In this document: one piece after another, positions 9,576-18,149 of the stretch
Layout of the letters: the number at the start of each line of letters is the position of its first letter
Position numbering within the stretch: the stretch's first letter is position 1
Origin: Candidatus Vondammii sp. HM_W22
GTDB lineage: Bacteria > Pseudomonadota > Gammaproteobacteria > Chromatiales > Chromatiaceae
Length of the DNA stretch: 64,000 nt
NCBI RefSeq assembly: GCF_022530855.2
Contig: NZ_CP099567.1
Location: forward strand, 1,426,001-1,490,000
Reading direction: 5' to 3'
The notes under the pieces: model-generated
Told to the model about the DNA's origin: nothing
What the model saw: the letters and a program-made list of their open reading frames with translations, nothing else
The model's database searches: none
Translations under genes and position numbers: made by a program

Positions 9576-10349
9576 TTATTCCCAAACGGCACCATGGAGC
9601 TTTTTCAGTAGATCCAGATCTATAATTGATACTGGTGCAAAATCTCCTGCCAGTTTGCTGCACTCTCCCGGTTGCTCACCCAGTTGATCAACAACCAGAC
9701 TAGCATTGTCAAATGACTCACCCTGGGTATAGCCATTGACAGTAACGACGACCGACCGAACACCGGAAGAGAGCGCCGAGCGTAGACCATTATCGGAGTC
9801 TTCCACAGCCAGACACTGTTCCGGTTTGAGATTAAGCTGCTCCATCGCCCAGGTATAAATATCCGGCGCCGGTTTTTTTGCCGGAACAACATCGCCGGCA
9901 GCAATCACTTCAAACGGTGCTTCACTTCCGTGACCGAGACTGTTTTCCAGTAATGCGGCCACATTCTCTGGCGTTGTGGTTGTAACCACGGCCATTCGCA
10001 TTCCCGCGTTCTCTGCCTCTTTCAGCAAACGGCGAACACCATTACGCAGGGGAATAGCCCCCTTCTCCAGCAGTTCCACGTAGCAGCGGGTTTTGGACTG
10101 GTGCAGAGAGGCAATAAACTGATCCAAATTATCCGGCTTCTCAAATTCCCGGTTAAATTTTTCCAGGTAGTGACGTACGCGTTCTTTACCACCAGTCACT
10201 TTCAGGAGTGCGCCATAGAGCGGTTCATCCCAGTGCCAATCCAACCCGGCTTCCTTGAAAGCCGTATTGAACGCAACACGATGACCATCACGCTCAGTAT
10301 TAGCAAGGGTGCCATCAACATCAAATAACAGGGCCTTTAAATTAGCCAC
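9576..10349 (-). CDS. cbbY: CbbY-type HAD phosphatase
   Basis: 257 residues. HAD motif I is LFDVDGTLANTERDGHRVAF, whose TERDGHRVAFN extension is characteristic of CbbY, the phosphatase that removes the Rubisco inhibitor xylulose-1,5-bisphosphate in autotrophs. Motif II (VVTTTTPEN), the Lys of motif III (PAKKPAPDIY) and motif IV (VEDSDNGLRSA) are all present, and the cap domain lies between residues 20 and 90. The frame is intact. It ends six bases before the start of the decayed aminotransferase on the same strand. No Rubisco or other Calvin-cycle gene is in the window, so the autotrophy link comes from the family. Confidence 0.85.
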   Translation of the reverse strand: MANLKALLFDVDGTLANTERDGHRVAFNTAFKEAGLDWHWDEPLYGALLKVTGGKERVRHYLEKFNREFEKPDNLDQFIASLHQSKTRCYVELLEKGAIPLRNGVRRLLKEAENAGMRMAVVTTTTPENVAALLENSLGHGSEAPFEVIAAGDVVPAKKPAPDIYTWAMEQLNLKPEQCLAVEDSDNGLRSALSSGVRSVVVTVNGYTQGESFDNASLVVDQLGEQPGECSKLAGDFAPVSIIDLDLLKKLHGAVWE

Positions 10350-10514
10350 ATTTTCTTCCTTTTTAGTAGATTCTGAATTCTGCAGGGATTTTACCCAATG
10401 ATGCCGGCAGATACATCAGGAAGAAGAGGTAGAGAGAGACTGCCCTTGCCCAAAAGAGGATTTTCTGGTTATCATAGTGGACTTCACTATGTGAGGTTTC
10501 AGGAGTTTCATTGA

Positions 10515-10958
10515 ATGGCTGCAAAGAAGAAAACCGACCGCGACCGGATAGGCCCGTTCGGCTTCGAGCCCTATAAAGAGGCCAGGGGCGAAGAGTATAT
10601 GAACGAAAAGCAGGAAGAGCATTTTCGTGGGATCCTCTCCGCTTGGAAGCAGGAGTTGATGGAAGAAGTTGACCGGACCGTCGGCCATATGAAGGATGAT
10701 GCGGCAAATTTTCCTGACCCCAACGACCGGGCTACACAGGAATCCGAGTTCAGCCTTGAGCTGCGTACCCGGGACAGAGAACGCAAATTAATTAAAAAAA
10801 TTGATGATACCCATGATTTAATTGATGAGCATGAGTATGGCTATTGTGAAGCCTGTGGCGTTGAAATCGGCATCCGTCGCCTCGAGGCCAGGCCTACCGC
10901 CACTCTCTGTATCGACTGCAAAACCCTGGATGAAATCAGGGAAAAGCAGAGGAAATAA
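10515..10958 (+). CDS. dksA: RNA polymerase-binding transcription factor DksA
   Basis: 147 residues. The coiled-coil region spans roughly residues 35-105 and carries the acidic tip ([16 protein letters not shown]). The four-cysteine zinc finger is CEACGVEIG then [11 protein letters not shown]. DksA enters the RNA polymerase secondary channel and acts with ppGpp to reset transcription during starvation. An AGGAG sits about nine bases before the ATG. gluQ follows after a hairpin terminator, the order known from enterobacteria. Confidence 0.95.
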   Translation: MAAKKKTDRDRIGPFGFEPYKEARGEEYMNEKQEEHFRGILSAWKQELMEEVDRTVGHMKDDAANFPDPNDRATQESEFSLELRTRDRERKLIKKIDDTHDLIDEHEYGYCEACGVEIGIRRLEARPTATLCIDCKTLDEIREKQRK

Positions 10959-10997
10959 GCTCCCTGTTGACTCATTGTAAACGAAAGTTTGAAACAA

Positions 10998-11018
10998 GCC
11001 GGCAACTGCCGGCTTTTT
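10998..11018 (+). terminator. Intrinsic terminator between dksA and gluQ
   Basis: Stem GCCGGCA / TGCCGGC with a two-base loop region, followed by five T. It ends only five bases before the gluQ ATG. A similar dksA-gluQ terminator is known in enteric bacteria and limits gluQ expression to read-through, so gluQ translation here may depend on read-through or a promoter inside dksA. Confidence 0.85.
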
Positions 11019-11022
11019 CATT

Positions 11023-11913
11023 ATGACCCGCAAAAAACAAAACTACCGGGGAAGATTTGCCCCGTCACCCACCGGCCCTCTCCACTTCGGCTCGCTGGTT
11101 GCAGCCATGGGCAGTTATCTGGATGCCCGTAGCCGTGGAGGAGCTTGGCTGGTCCGTATGGAAGACCTCGATACTCCCAGAGAGATACCGGGTGCTGCCA
11201 GCGATATTCTGCAAACCCTGGAACGCTTCGGTTTTGAATGGGATGGCGAAGTGCTTTACCAAAGCAGCCGTCAGGAGGCCTACCGGGAGGCATTGGCCAC
11301 CCTGATAAGCGATAATGCCGTTTTCCCCTGCAGTTGTAGTCGCCGTGAAGTTGCTGAAGCGGGCCTGCAGGGCATGGAGGGACCCAGATATTCGGGGAAA
11401 TGCCGCCAACAACGAATGACTAAAACGCATTCCGGTGCTGTGCGTGTACGTACCCATCAGGAACAGATTCAATTCAAAGATAGAATCTGCAAGCAGATTT
11501 CACAGAATCTTGAGCTGGACATCGGTGACTTTATCGTACGCCGTGCCGATGGCCTTTTTGCTTATCAGTTGGCGGTGGTGGTAGATGATGCTTTTCAGCA
11601 GGTCAACCAGATCGTTCGCGGTGCCGATCTTCTCTGCTCCACACCACGCCAGATCCATCTTCAGCAGTTACTTGGATTAACCACCCCGGAATATGCTCAT
11701 CTCCCTCTGGTGCTGAATGATAGTGGCCAGAAACTGAGCAAGAAGACCGGCGCTTTTCCTGTCGATAAAGAGTCGCCTCTGCCCAGCCTTATCGCTGCCC
11801 TTGAATTTCTCAACCAACCCTTGCCAAATGAAACGCCCGGGTCATTATCCAGCTTTTGGGAATGGGCCATAGCCCACTGGAGCCTCTCCCCTCTTGTTAC
11901 TCAGGAAAAATGA
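11023..11913 (+). CDS. gluQ: Glutamyl-Q tRNA(Asp) synthetase
   Basis: 296 residues. The sequence GRFAPSPTGPLHFGSL is the class I synthetase start, with HFGS in place of HIGH. Zinc ligands CSCSR and the Tyr/Cys of YSGKC follow (about residues 102-125), and QKLSKKTGA is the KMSKS-like loop (about 234). The protein lacks the anticodon-binding half of GluRS, as expected. It attaches glutamate to queuosine at position 34 of tRNA-Asp. The last 17 bases overlap a convergent pseudogene frame. Confidence 0.93.
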   Translation: MTRKKQNYRGRFAPSPTGPLHFGSLVAAMGSYLDARSRGGAWLVRMEDLDTPREIPGAASDILQTLERFGFEWDGEVLYQSSRQEAYREALATLISDNAVFPCSCSRREVAEAGLQGMEGPRYSGKCRQQRMTKTHSGAVRVRTHQEQIQFKDRICKQISQNLELDIGDFIVRRADGLFAYQLAVVVDDAFQQVNQIVRGADLLCSTPRQIHLQQLLGLTTPEYAHLPLVLNDSGQKLSKKTGAFPVDKESPLPSLIAALEFLNQPLPNETPGSLSSFWEWAIAHWSLSPLVTQEK

Positions 11914-12145
11914 CCGGATTCTGAATATCGGTCCCCACCTTCACCTGCTCACCCACAATAAACTCATGGTGGCTGGGCATCAGACACTGCAGCATAGTGC
12001 CATCATGTAACTTCAGGGTATAGAAATATTCAGCCCCTCTGAACACCCTGACTACCACCTTAGAACAGCTCATCGAGCAGCAAAATATCCGGCCTGAGGG
12101 CCATTGCCCTGGCCAGTGCGATACACTGTTGCTGCCCAAATGACG
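11897..12145 (-). pseudogene. ABC transporter ATPase remnant
   Basis: Two pieces of an ABC ATPase of the PotA/FbpC type. Positions about 12055-12140 translate as GQQQCIALARAMALRPDI followed by LLLDEL, which is the region after the ABC signature plus Walker B. About 11897-12060 is a TOBE-like C-terminal domain (VVVRVFRGAEYFYTLKLHDG). The two are in different frames and the segment between Walker B and TOBE is deleted. The N-terminal half, including Walker A, was replaced by an IS30 remnant. The substrate cannot be told. Confidence 0.75.
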
Positions 12146-12740
12146 TAGTAATCCATTAGTATTCTCATTGGTGCCCTGCTGCCAGAGGGGAATAAAGATC
12201 AGCAAAGTAAACATTCATGCCTGTGGCCTCTTCAATTTTCTTGAACCGAGCACATTCTTTACCGTTATCAACCATCAGGATTTTACGCCATTTCTCTGGT
12301 ATGATCTTGAAGGCAGAATTATGTCTGCCAGATAATTCAAGTATCTGCCGATTTGTCGCTCACTTTAGCGACAACCTGTAGGCGGCTCTTTCTTTCCACA
12401 TGGTTGGCAATACCACCTGTGAGCCCTTAGCCCCTTAACACTGTCACCTCTCCAGTGGCTAAAGCGACGGTCACAGGACAATCATGGATGCTGGCACGAT
12501 AGGGTATCAAACCACGTCTAGTCCCGTATTTCTGCTGTCTTAAACGCTTTTTGTACTGCCTTAGCAGGTGCTAGTAAAGGGAACCGCCTTGTGCAACATC
12601 CTCGTATATCCATCGATAGATACCTTCTTGGCTAATTCTCAGGCGGGCACTTCGAAGGTGATCCAGCTTCAATTGTTTCCGGTGACCAATGGGGTTCTGG
12701 GGACATTCCGTCCTAAAGTGACACTTATCGCTACAGCCCA
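12146..12740 (-). pseudogene. IS30-family transposase remnant
   Basis: The reverse strand holds scattered but ordered IS30 pieces: ISQEGIYRWIYEDVAQGGSL (about 12570-12640), TRRGLIPYRASIHDCPVTVA (about 12465-12525), ANHVERKSRLQVVAKVSDKS (about 12345-12405), VDNGKECARFKKIEEATGMN (about 12215-12275, with the second catalytic Asp) and QQGTNENTNGLLR (about 12145-12185, with the catalytic Glu). Several stops and shifts interrupt it. It is an old, dead copy, cut on the left by the ABC remnant and ending before the Tn3-family element. Confidence 0.75.
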
Positions 12741-12799
12741 CGCCTCATAAGGCTTCAGAGGTGCCTTAATTTTCGAAATCACTGCAATATCCCAATTAT

Positions 12800-12848
12800 G
12801 GGGTCCTAGGGATTTTCCCTCGTAAACGGACATAAACGGCTAGATCCC
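12800..12848. repeat. Left terminal inverted repeat, Tn3 copy A
   Basis: 49 bp, exact inverted match to 15989-16037 and the same sequence as the ends of copy B at 18055-18103 and 21245-21293. Confidence 0.93.
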
Positions 12849-12940
12849 TTTCCCCGCCTACGTTTCCCGAGAGGGGTACTTTTCGATTTCCGAACATTTT
12901 AGGGTAATTTGGCTAGAATCGTGGCCTTTAGGTAACGATT

Positions 12941-15900
12941 ATGACCACAGAGAAACGACTCAAGATCCTCACCGAAGCGGAAATTGTTGACTTGTTCGGC
13001 CCGCCAGCACTCAATCAAAACGATCAACGATTCTTCTTCACACTCAATGATATCGAATTGGCCCAGTGCCAGAAGATTCGCAGGCGTGATCAACGCTGCA
13101 TGTTCGTTGTGTTGCTCGGCTACTTTAAAGTGAAGCCCATTTCTTTGAGTCCCGGCTACCACCAGATCAAGCATGATATTAAATATGTCTGCTCAGAAGT
13201 GTTTCCCGGTTCCGGTCTGAGTCCCTTCAATCTAACTCAAAAAACTCGTGTGCGTATCTATCATCGCATATACGAATTAACAAACCATCAACGCTGGGAG
13301 AACGAACGGCACAGCGCCGCGCTGACAATAGACCTTCGCGAACACGCACAAGCATGGGCTCAACCGCGAGCGTTGTTTGACAGGGCTATTGAATACTTAG
13401 CGGCACAAAAAATTAGCATTCCTGGGTACTCAGTTTTGCAAGACTTGATCAGTGATGTCGTCAGTGCTACCAACGATCAACTCATTCGCCAACTCGAAGA
13501 CCTCATCTCTGTTGACTTGACTTCTATGTTGTCTGACTTTGTCGAAGGCAATGACCCACTGACTCTACGGCGGTTAAGAATGGCGGCTAAGAACATTACA
13601 AGGAGTGAGTTGCAAAAAGAACTCGCCGTACATCAGCACATTCAATCTTGGATGCTAGAAGTCGATGAGGTTTTAAGTCAGCTATCAATATCGTTGAAGA
13701 ATCAGCAGTACTTTGCTGAAAGAGTGACTTACTATGGTGCCAAACTAAAACGCCAACCTGTTGGTTATCAACGCCTCTACTTGTTGTGCTATTTGCAATC
13801 GCGTTGGCAACAGGCACTGGAACGAATAGCCGATGGCTTTGTTCATCATCTTTTTCAAAGAAAACAGAAAGCCAAAATATACGCGAGAGAATCTGTTTAT
13901 CAAGACTGGCAACGAGCTGCGAGTAACGTCAGTAAAGCGGCGCAAGTGTTGCGTCTTTTTATCGACGACAGAGTAGATCAACAACAACCGTTTGGGGCGT
14001 TACGGCAGCATGCTTTTAAACTTCTAGCGGCGAAAGATCTGGAATCCGTTTGCCTGTTTTTGAATGATCAAAAGCGATCGGTTGAAGAGGCCACGTGGCA
14101 GTACTTCGATCACCGGGTGAGCTTACGAGAAGGCTTACTTCGTGATCTATTCCTGTGCTTGCACTTTGAAGGCGGTGAAAAAACACAGCGCCTGGCAGCT
14201 ACACTGCATCGTGCGCAGCGTGATCTTATCGCCGATGGTGAAATCTCAATCGGCGCAATGGATAGCCGCTTGCCTACCAAGAAGCAATTGTCGTTCATGC
14301 AAGACTCGAGCGGCGTGATGAATAAAGGTCGGTACGAATGGTTCCTTTACTTGCAAATCCCCAATCGGTTGAATGGCCAGCTCACACTGCCAAATGTGTT
14401 TAAATACAGGGCTTTGGAGGCTGATCTAGTCAATCGTGAGCGATGGACAGAAGAAAAAGACGCGCTATTAGAGCGCACCCAGTTGCCTAAATTAGCCGCC
14501 AATCCCAACAAACTCATTGACCAAATGGCCAAAAACCTGGGTGTTAGATTACAAGAAGTGAGTCACTATCTAGAACACGATGACAACCGAAATATTATCC
14601 TGAGAAACCCCAAAGGAAAGCGCCATTGGCGCTTACCCACGGCCAACAAAAAGTACTTGGTCAATAATCCGTTCTTCCAGCAACTACCCACGACTGGCGT
14701 TGCCGATGTGTTGCGAATGGTCGATCGCGACACAGGCTTCCTTGATGACTTTAAGCATGTACTGGGTGCACAGTCGAAGAGCCGAGCACACGAGTATGAC
14801 CTGTTGGCTATCTTGGTGGGCAACGCGACCAACCAAGGCATTTATGGTATCGCTCAAATATCCGATCGCACTTACGATCAGCTCAGCACCATTCAGGCGA
14901 ACTATCTGAGGTTAGAAACACTGAACGCAGCCAACGATCGCATCAACAACGCAACGGCTAAGCTTCCGATCTTCAAGCACTACAATATCCAAGAAGATGT
15001 TATCCACGCCAGTGCTGATGGTCAGAAGTTCGAATCCCGGCGTGAGACATTTAAAACACGTTACTCGTCAAAATACTTTGGCACGCAAAAAGGCGTGTCG
15101 GCCATGAGCTTGATCGCCAATCATGCGGCCATCAATGCTCGTGTGATCGGTGCTAACGAGCACGAGTCCCACTACATCTTCGATCTACTGATGAACAATA
15201 GTTCCGAGATCGTGCCAGACGTACTGTCTACCGATACGCACGGAGTCAATCACATCAACTTCGCATTGCTAGATCTCTTTGGGTACAGCTTTGCTCCACG
15301 CTATGCTCAGGTGGGTCGTGTCATCAATGAGATGTTCGATGTCAAAGAAGACAAGGATAAGAAAATCCAATTGAGTCTGAAAAAGCCCATCAACACCAAG
15401 CTCATCGCGGCTCACTGGGATACTATACAACGGATCATGATCTCACTTTATGAACGCAAAACAACGCAAGCGACATTGGTTAGAAAGCTCTCAGGTTACA
15501 AAAGCAGCCACCCGTTACTCGGGGCACTAACGGAATACAATCGTATGGTGAAAGCGAATTATTTACTCAACTACATCGATGACGTCAGTCTGCGCGACTA
15601 CGTTCAGCGAGCACTCAATCGAGGCGAGGCTTACCACCAACTGCGTCGTGCAATCAGCAACGTCAATGGTGATCAGTTCCGCGGCAGCTCGGATGAGGAG
15701 ATCCAACTGTGGAACGAATGTGCTCGCCTGGTTACCAACGCTATAATCTACTTTAACTCGGCCATACTCAGTCAGTTGCTGACTAGCTTTGAATATCAGA
15801 AGGATGATGAAAAAATCCAGATCGTCAAACAAGCCTCCCCAGTTGCCTGGTACAACATCAACCTGAAAGGCACCTACAACTTCCAAATGAGTGGGAAATT

Positions 15901-15979
15901 GCCGGATCTGGACGAATTAATGAGCTCAATCGACGGTTATAAGCCTGTTCAGGAAAAGTACCCACATCCGGAAACGTAA
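12941..15979 (+). CDS. tnpA: Tn3-family transposase TnpA, intact copy
   Basis: 1012 residues, full length for the family. It begins with the DUF4158-type N-terminal domain (MTTEKRLKILTEAEIVDLFG) and continues into the DDE_Tnp_Tn3 domain from about residue 590. Catalytic candidates are Asp in HASADGQKFESR (about 691), Asp in STDTHGVNHINFALLDLFG (about 765) and Glu in the region RGEAYHQLRRAISNVNGDQF (about 895). The ATG at 12941 lies 90 bp inside the terminal repeat. The C-terminal codons enter the inner part of the right end. This is the only transposase in the window besides the IS3 orfA whose frame looks uninterrupted, so this copy could still move and could mobilise copy B. Confidence 0.93.
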   Translation: MTTEKRLKILTEAEIVDLFGPPALNQNDQRFFFTLNDIELAQCQKIRRRDQRCMFVVLLGYFKVKPISLSPGYHQIKHDIKYVCSEVFPGSGLSPFNLTQKTRVRIYHRIYELTNHQRWENERHSAALTIDLREHAQAWAQPRALFDRAIEYLAAQKISIPGYSVLQDLISDVVSATNDQLIRQLEDLISVDLTSMLSDFVEGNDPLTLRRLRMAAKNITRSELQKELAVHQHIQSWMLEVDEVLSQLSISLKNQQYFAERVTYYGAKLKRQPVGYQRLYLLCYLQSRWQQALERIADGFVHHLFQRKQKAKIYARESVYQDWQRAASNVSKAAQVLRLFIDDRVDQQQPFGALRQHAFKLLAAKDLESVCLFLNDQKRSVEEATWQYFDHRVSLREGLLRDLFLCLHFEGGEKTQRLAATLHRAQRDLIADGEISIGAMDSRLPTKKQLSFMQDSSGVMNKGRYEWFLYLQIPNRLNGQLTLPNVFKYRALEADLVNRERWTEEKDALLERTQLPKLAANPNKLIDQMAKNLGVRLQEVSHYLEHDDNRNIILRNPKGKRHWRLPTANKKYLVNNPFFQQLPTTGVADVLRMVDRDTGFLDDFKHVLGAQSKSRAHEYDLLAILVGNATNQGIYGIAQISDRTYDQLSTIQANYLRLETLNAANDRINNATAKLPIFKHYNIQEDVIHASADGQKFESRRETFKTRYSSKYFGTQKGVSAMSLIANHAAINARVIGANEHESHYIFDLLMNNSSEIVPDVLSTDTHGVNHINFALLDLFGYSFAPRYAQVGRVINEMFDVKEDKDKKIQLSLKKPINTKLIAAHWDTIQRIMISLYERKTTQATLVRKLSGYKSSHPLLGALTEYNRMVKANYLLNYIDDVSLRDYVQRALNRGEAYHQLRRAISNVNGDQFRGSSDEEIQLWNECARLVTNAIIYFNSAILSQLLTSFEYQKDDEKIQIVKQASPVAWYNINLKGTYNFQMSGKLPDLDELMSSIDGYKPVQEKYPHPET

Positions 15980-15988
15980 GCAGGGCAT

Positions 15989-16037
15989 GGGATCTAGCCG
16001 TTTATGTCCGTTTACGAGGGAAAATCCCTAGGACCCC
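15989..16037. repeat. Right terminal inverted repeat, Tn3 copy A
   Basis: Inverted partner of 12800-12848. It abuts the topoisomerase fragment; ten bases after its end is the first in-frame ATG of that fragment. Confidence 0.93.
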
Positions 16038-18090
16038 TAATCGAAAAATGGGCGTAGAAGCGCCTGACTTTAAACCGGAGTATCAGCCGACTGATCGAGG
16101 CGCTGAAGTTATACGGCGGTTACGTGGTTTGGTTGCTAGTGCGAGTGAAGTTTATTTAGCTACTGACCCAGATAGAGAAGGAGAGGCCATCGCTTGGCAT
16201 CTAGAAGATGCTTTGAAACTCACTAATCCTCGGCGGGTTACATTTGGTGAAATCACCAAGACTGAAGTTAGAGCGGCGATAGCAGCACCTCGCGAAATTG
16301 ATATGCAACAGGTGGCAGCTCAAGAGGGGAGGCGTGTTTTAGATCGGTTGGTAGGTTATACGGTTTCTCCGATAGTCTCAAATCACACCGGGACTACTGG
16401 CCTTTCAGCAGGTCGAGTGCAAACGCCTGCTGTCCGGTTAGTACTGGATAGGGAGCGCGAAATAAAGAGCTTCAGTTCCACTCAACACTATGGGGCCGAA
16501 CTGACTTTTTCAAATACATGGACGGCTCAGTGGCTCACAAAAACTCATTTGGAAGAGGGCGGTGAGTATTTCCAGAATGAAGCCTTCGCTAAACAAATTG
16601 CTGAAATCCGATCTGTAAATGTCGTCTCTTGCGAAGAGAAAACGGCCAAACAATCACCACCGCCGCCGTTTATCACTTCGACGCTGCAGCAGGCGGCAAG
16701 TCACGTCTTAAAAATGAATCCTAAGCAAGCGATGCAGGTAGCGCAAAAGCTCTACGAGCAAGGCGCTATTACCTATATGCGTACCGATAGTCCAAATCTG
16801 TCGGAAGAGGCCATAACAGCGATTTATGGTATAGCAGAAACCAAAGGACTACCGGCGGCTGAGAAGCCCCGTAAATGGAAAGCAAAAGCAGATGCCCAAG
16901 AAGCGCATGAGGCCATCAGACCTAGTAATTTTAGTGCTGAAAGAGCAGGGGAGACCGTAGAAGAGCAAGCCCTATATCGCCTCATTTGGAATAGAGCCGT
17001 GGCCTGTCAATTAGCAGAAGCCGAGTACGCGGTGCGAACCGCTCTTTTGCAGGCTCAAGAACCCATAGATGGGCGAGTTATACAGTTTGAGGCGAAAGGG
17101 CGAAAACTAACCAGCCCTGGTTGGAAGGCTTTGGTAGAGCAAGATCAATCCGAAGAGAAAGAGAAAGAGAAAACCCCTAACCCGGTACCTAAGCTAGAGG
17201 CTGGGAATGGTTTAACCGCCAACGCAGGGCGCTTGCTCACCAAGAAAACCAAGGCACCAAAACGCTTTACAGAGGCGTCTTTGATCAAAGAACTAGAGAA
17301 ACGTGGTATTGGTCGCCCGTCAACCTATGCGGCGATTATGGAGAACATCATCCATTCTAAAAACTATATCACTGTAGATAAATCTCGCTTCTTAGTCCCA
17401 ACTGACAAAGCCGCACTTGTTATCGATTCGCTCAGAGGCCATTTCGGTTTTTTGGATTATGAATTCACACGGTCGATGGAAGCCGATCTAGACCAAGTAG
17501 CCATTGGTCAGGCGAGCTATAAAAAAGTGGTATCAGAGTGTCATAGCCAATTGGTGGGTGAAGTAGAGGAATTTACTTGCTCGGTAGCACCCAAGTACCC
17601 CTGTTTAGAATGCGGTAAGCCGATGCTAAAACGGAAAGGTAAACCAGATAAAGCCACAAAGAAAAAAACATATTTCTGGGGCTGTTCAGCGTATCCAGAA
17701 TGTAATCACTCCTTACCCGATGATAACGGACAGCCTGGGATAAGGGCACTGAAGAAGCCACCAGTTCTAAGCGACCATAAATGTCCTGATTGCTCCGGGC
17801 CACTAGTAAAGAGGAATGGTCAGAAAGGTGTTTTTTGGGGGTGTTCAGCGTTCCCAAAATGCGATCTCACTTTGCCGGATGACAACGGAGTTCCAGGTAA
17901 AAGAGTGGCGAAGGCGGTTCCTGTTCTAAGCGAGCATAAATGTCCTGATTGCTCCAAACCGCTAGTACATCGAGTAAAGAAAGGAGCCGGTGCCTTTGAT
18001 TTCTGGGGGTGTTCTGGGTACCCCGTTTGTGAAACGACGATGAACAATAAAGATGGGGTCCTAGGGATTTTCCCTCGTAAACGGACATAA
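16038..18090 (+). pseudogene. Type IA DNA topoisomerase fragment, both ends replaced by Tn3 ends
   Basis: The frame from the ATG at 16048 gives 680 residues. It starts in the middle of the TOPRIM domain: LATDPDREGEAIAWHLED with the DxDxE acidic cluster is there, but the N-terminal segment with the conserved Glu (VESPAKA in the family) is absent. The catalytic Tyr lies in AITYMRTDSPNLS (about residue 245), and AGRVQTPAVRLV and GIGRPSTYA follow. Three tandem four-cysteine zinc ribbons end the protein (about 515-665). The last 11 residues (GVLGIFPRKRT) and the stop codon are encoded by the terminal repeat of copy B. The N-terminal loss should abolish cleavage chemistry. Such zinc-ribbon topoisomerases occur both as chromosomal topA and on conjugative elements; which this was is not decided. 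Confidence 0.85.
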
Positions 18091-18103
18091 ACGGCTAGAT
18101 CCC
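18055..18103. repeat. Terminal inverted repeat, Tn3 copy B (topoisomerase side)
   Basis: Same 49-bp sequence as the left end of copy A. Read in the frame of the topoisomerase fragment it provides codons for GVLGIFPRKRT and then TAA at 18088-18090. Confidence 0.92.
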
Positions 18104-18149
18104 ATGCCCTGCTTACGTTTCCGGATGTGGGTACTTTTCCTGAACAGGC

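Larger units (their letters stand above)
12800..16037 (+). mobile_element. tnpA-only Tn3-family element, copy A
   Basis: 3238-bp unit with a perfect 49-bp terminal inverted repeat (12800-12848 and 15989-16037) that starts GGGGTCCTAGGG, the GGGGTC start being usual for Tn3-type ends. Weaker symmetry continues inward for about 35 more bases (TACGTTTCC and GGGTACTTTTC on both sides). The only gene is tnpA; no resolvase or res site is seen, which recalls IS1071-like elements. Flanks ATTAT on the left and TAATC on the right do not form a 5-bp target duplication. The right end is joined to a topoisomerase gene fragment. Confidence 0.92.

Noticed and set aside
12899-13174. Short frames antisense to both tnpA copies
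   Set aside because: They occur identically in both copies only because the elements are duplicates; no coding signals.
12790-16042. Target-site duplication of Tn3 copy A
   Set aside because: ATTAT and TAATC differ; comparisons with the flanks of copy B in either orientation also fail.
16038-18054. CRISPR-like or defence cargo between the Tn3 copies
   Set aside because: The segment is entirely topoisomerase coding sequence; the near-repeats at its end are the three zinc ribbons.
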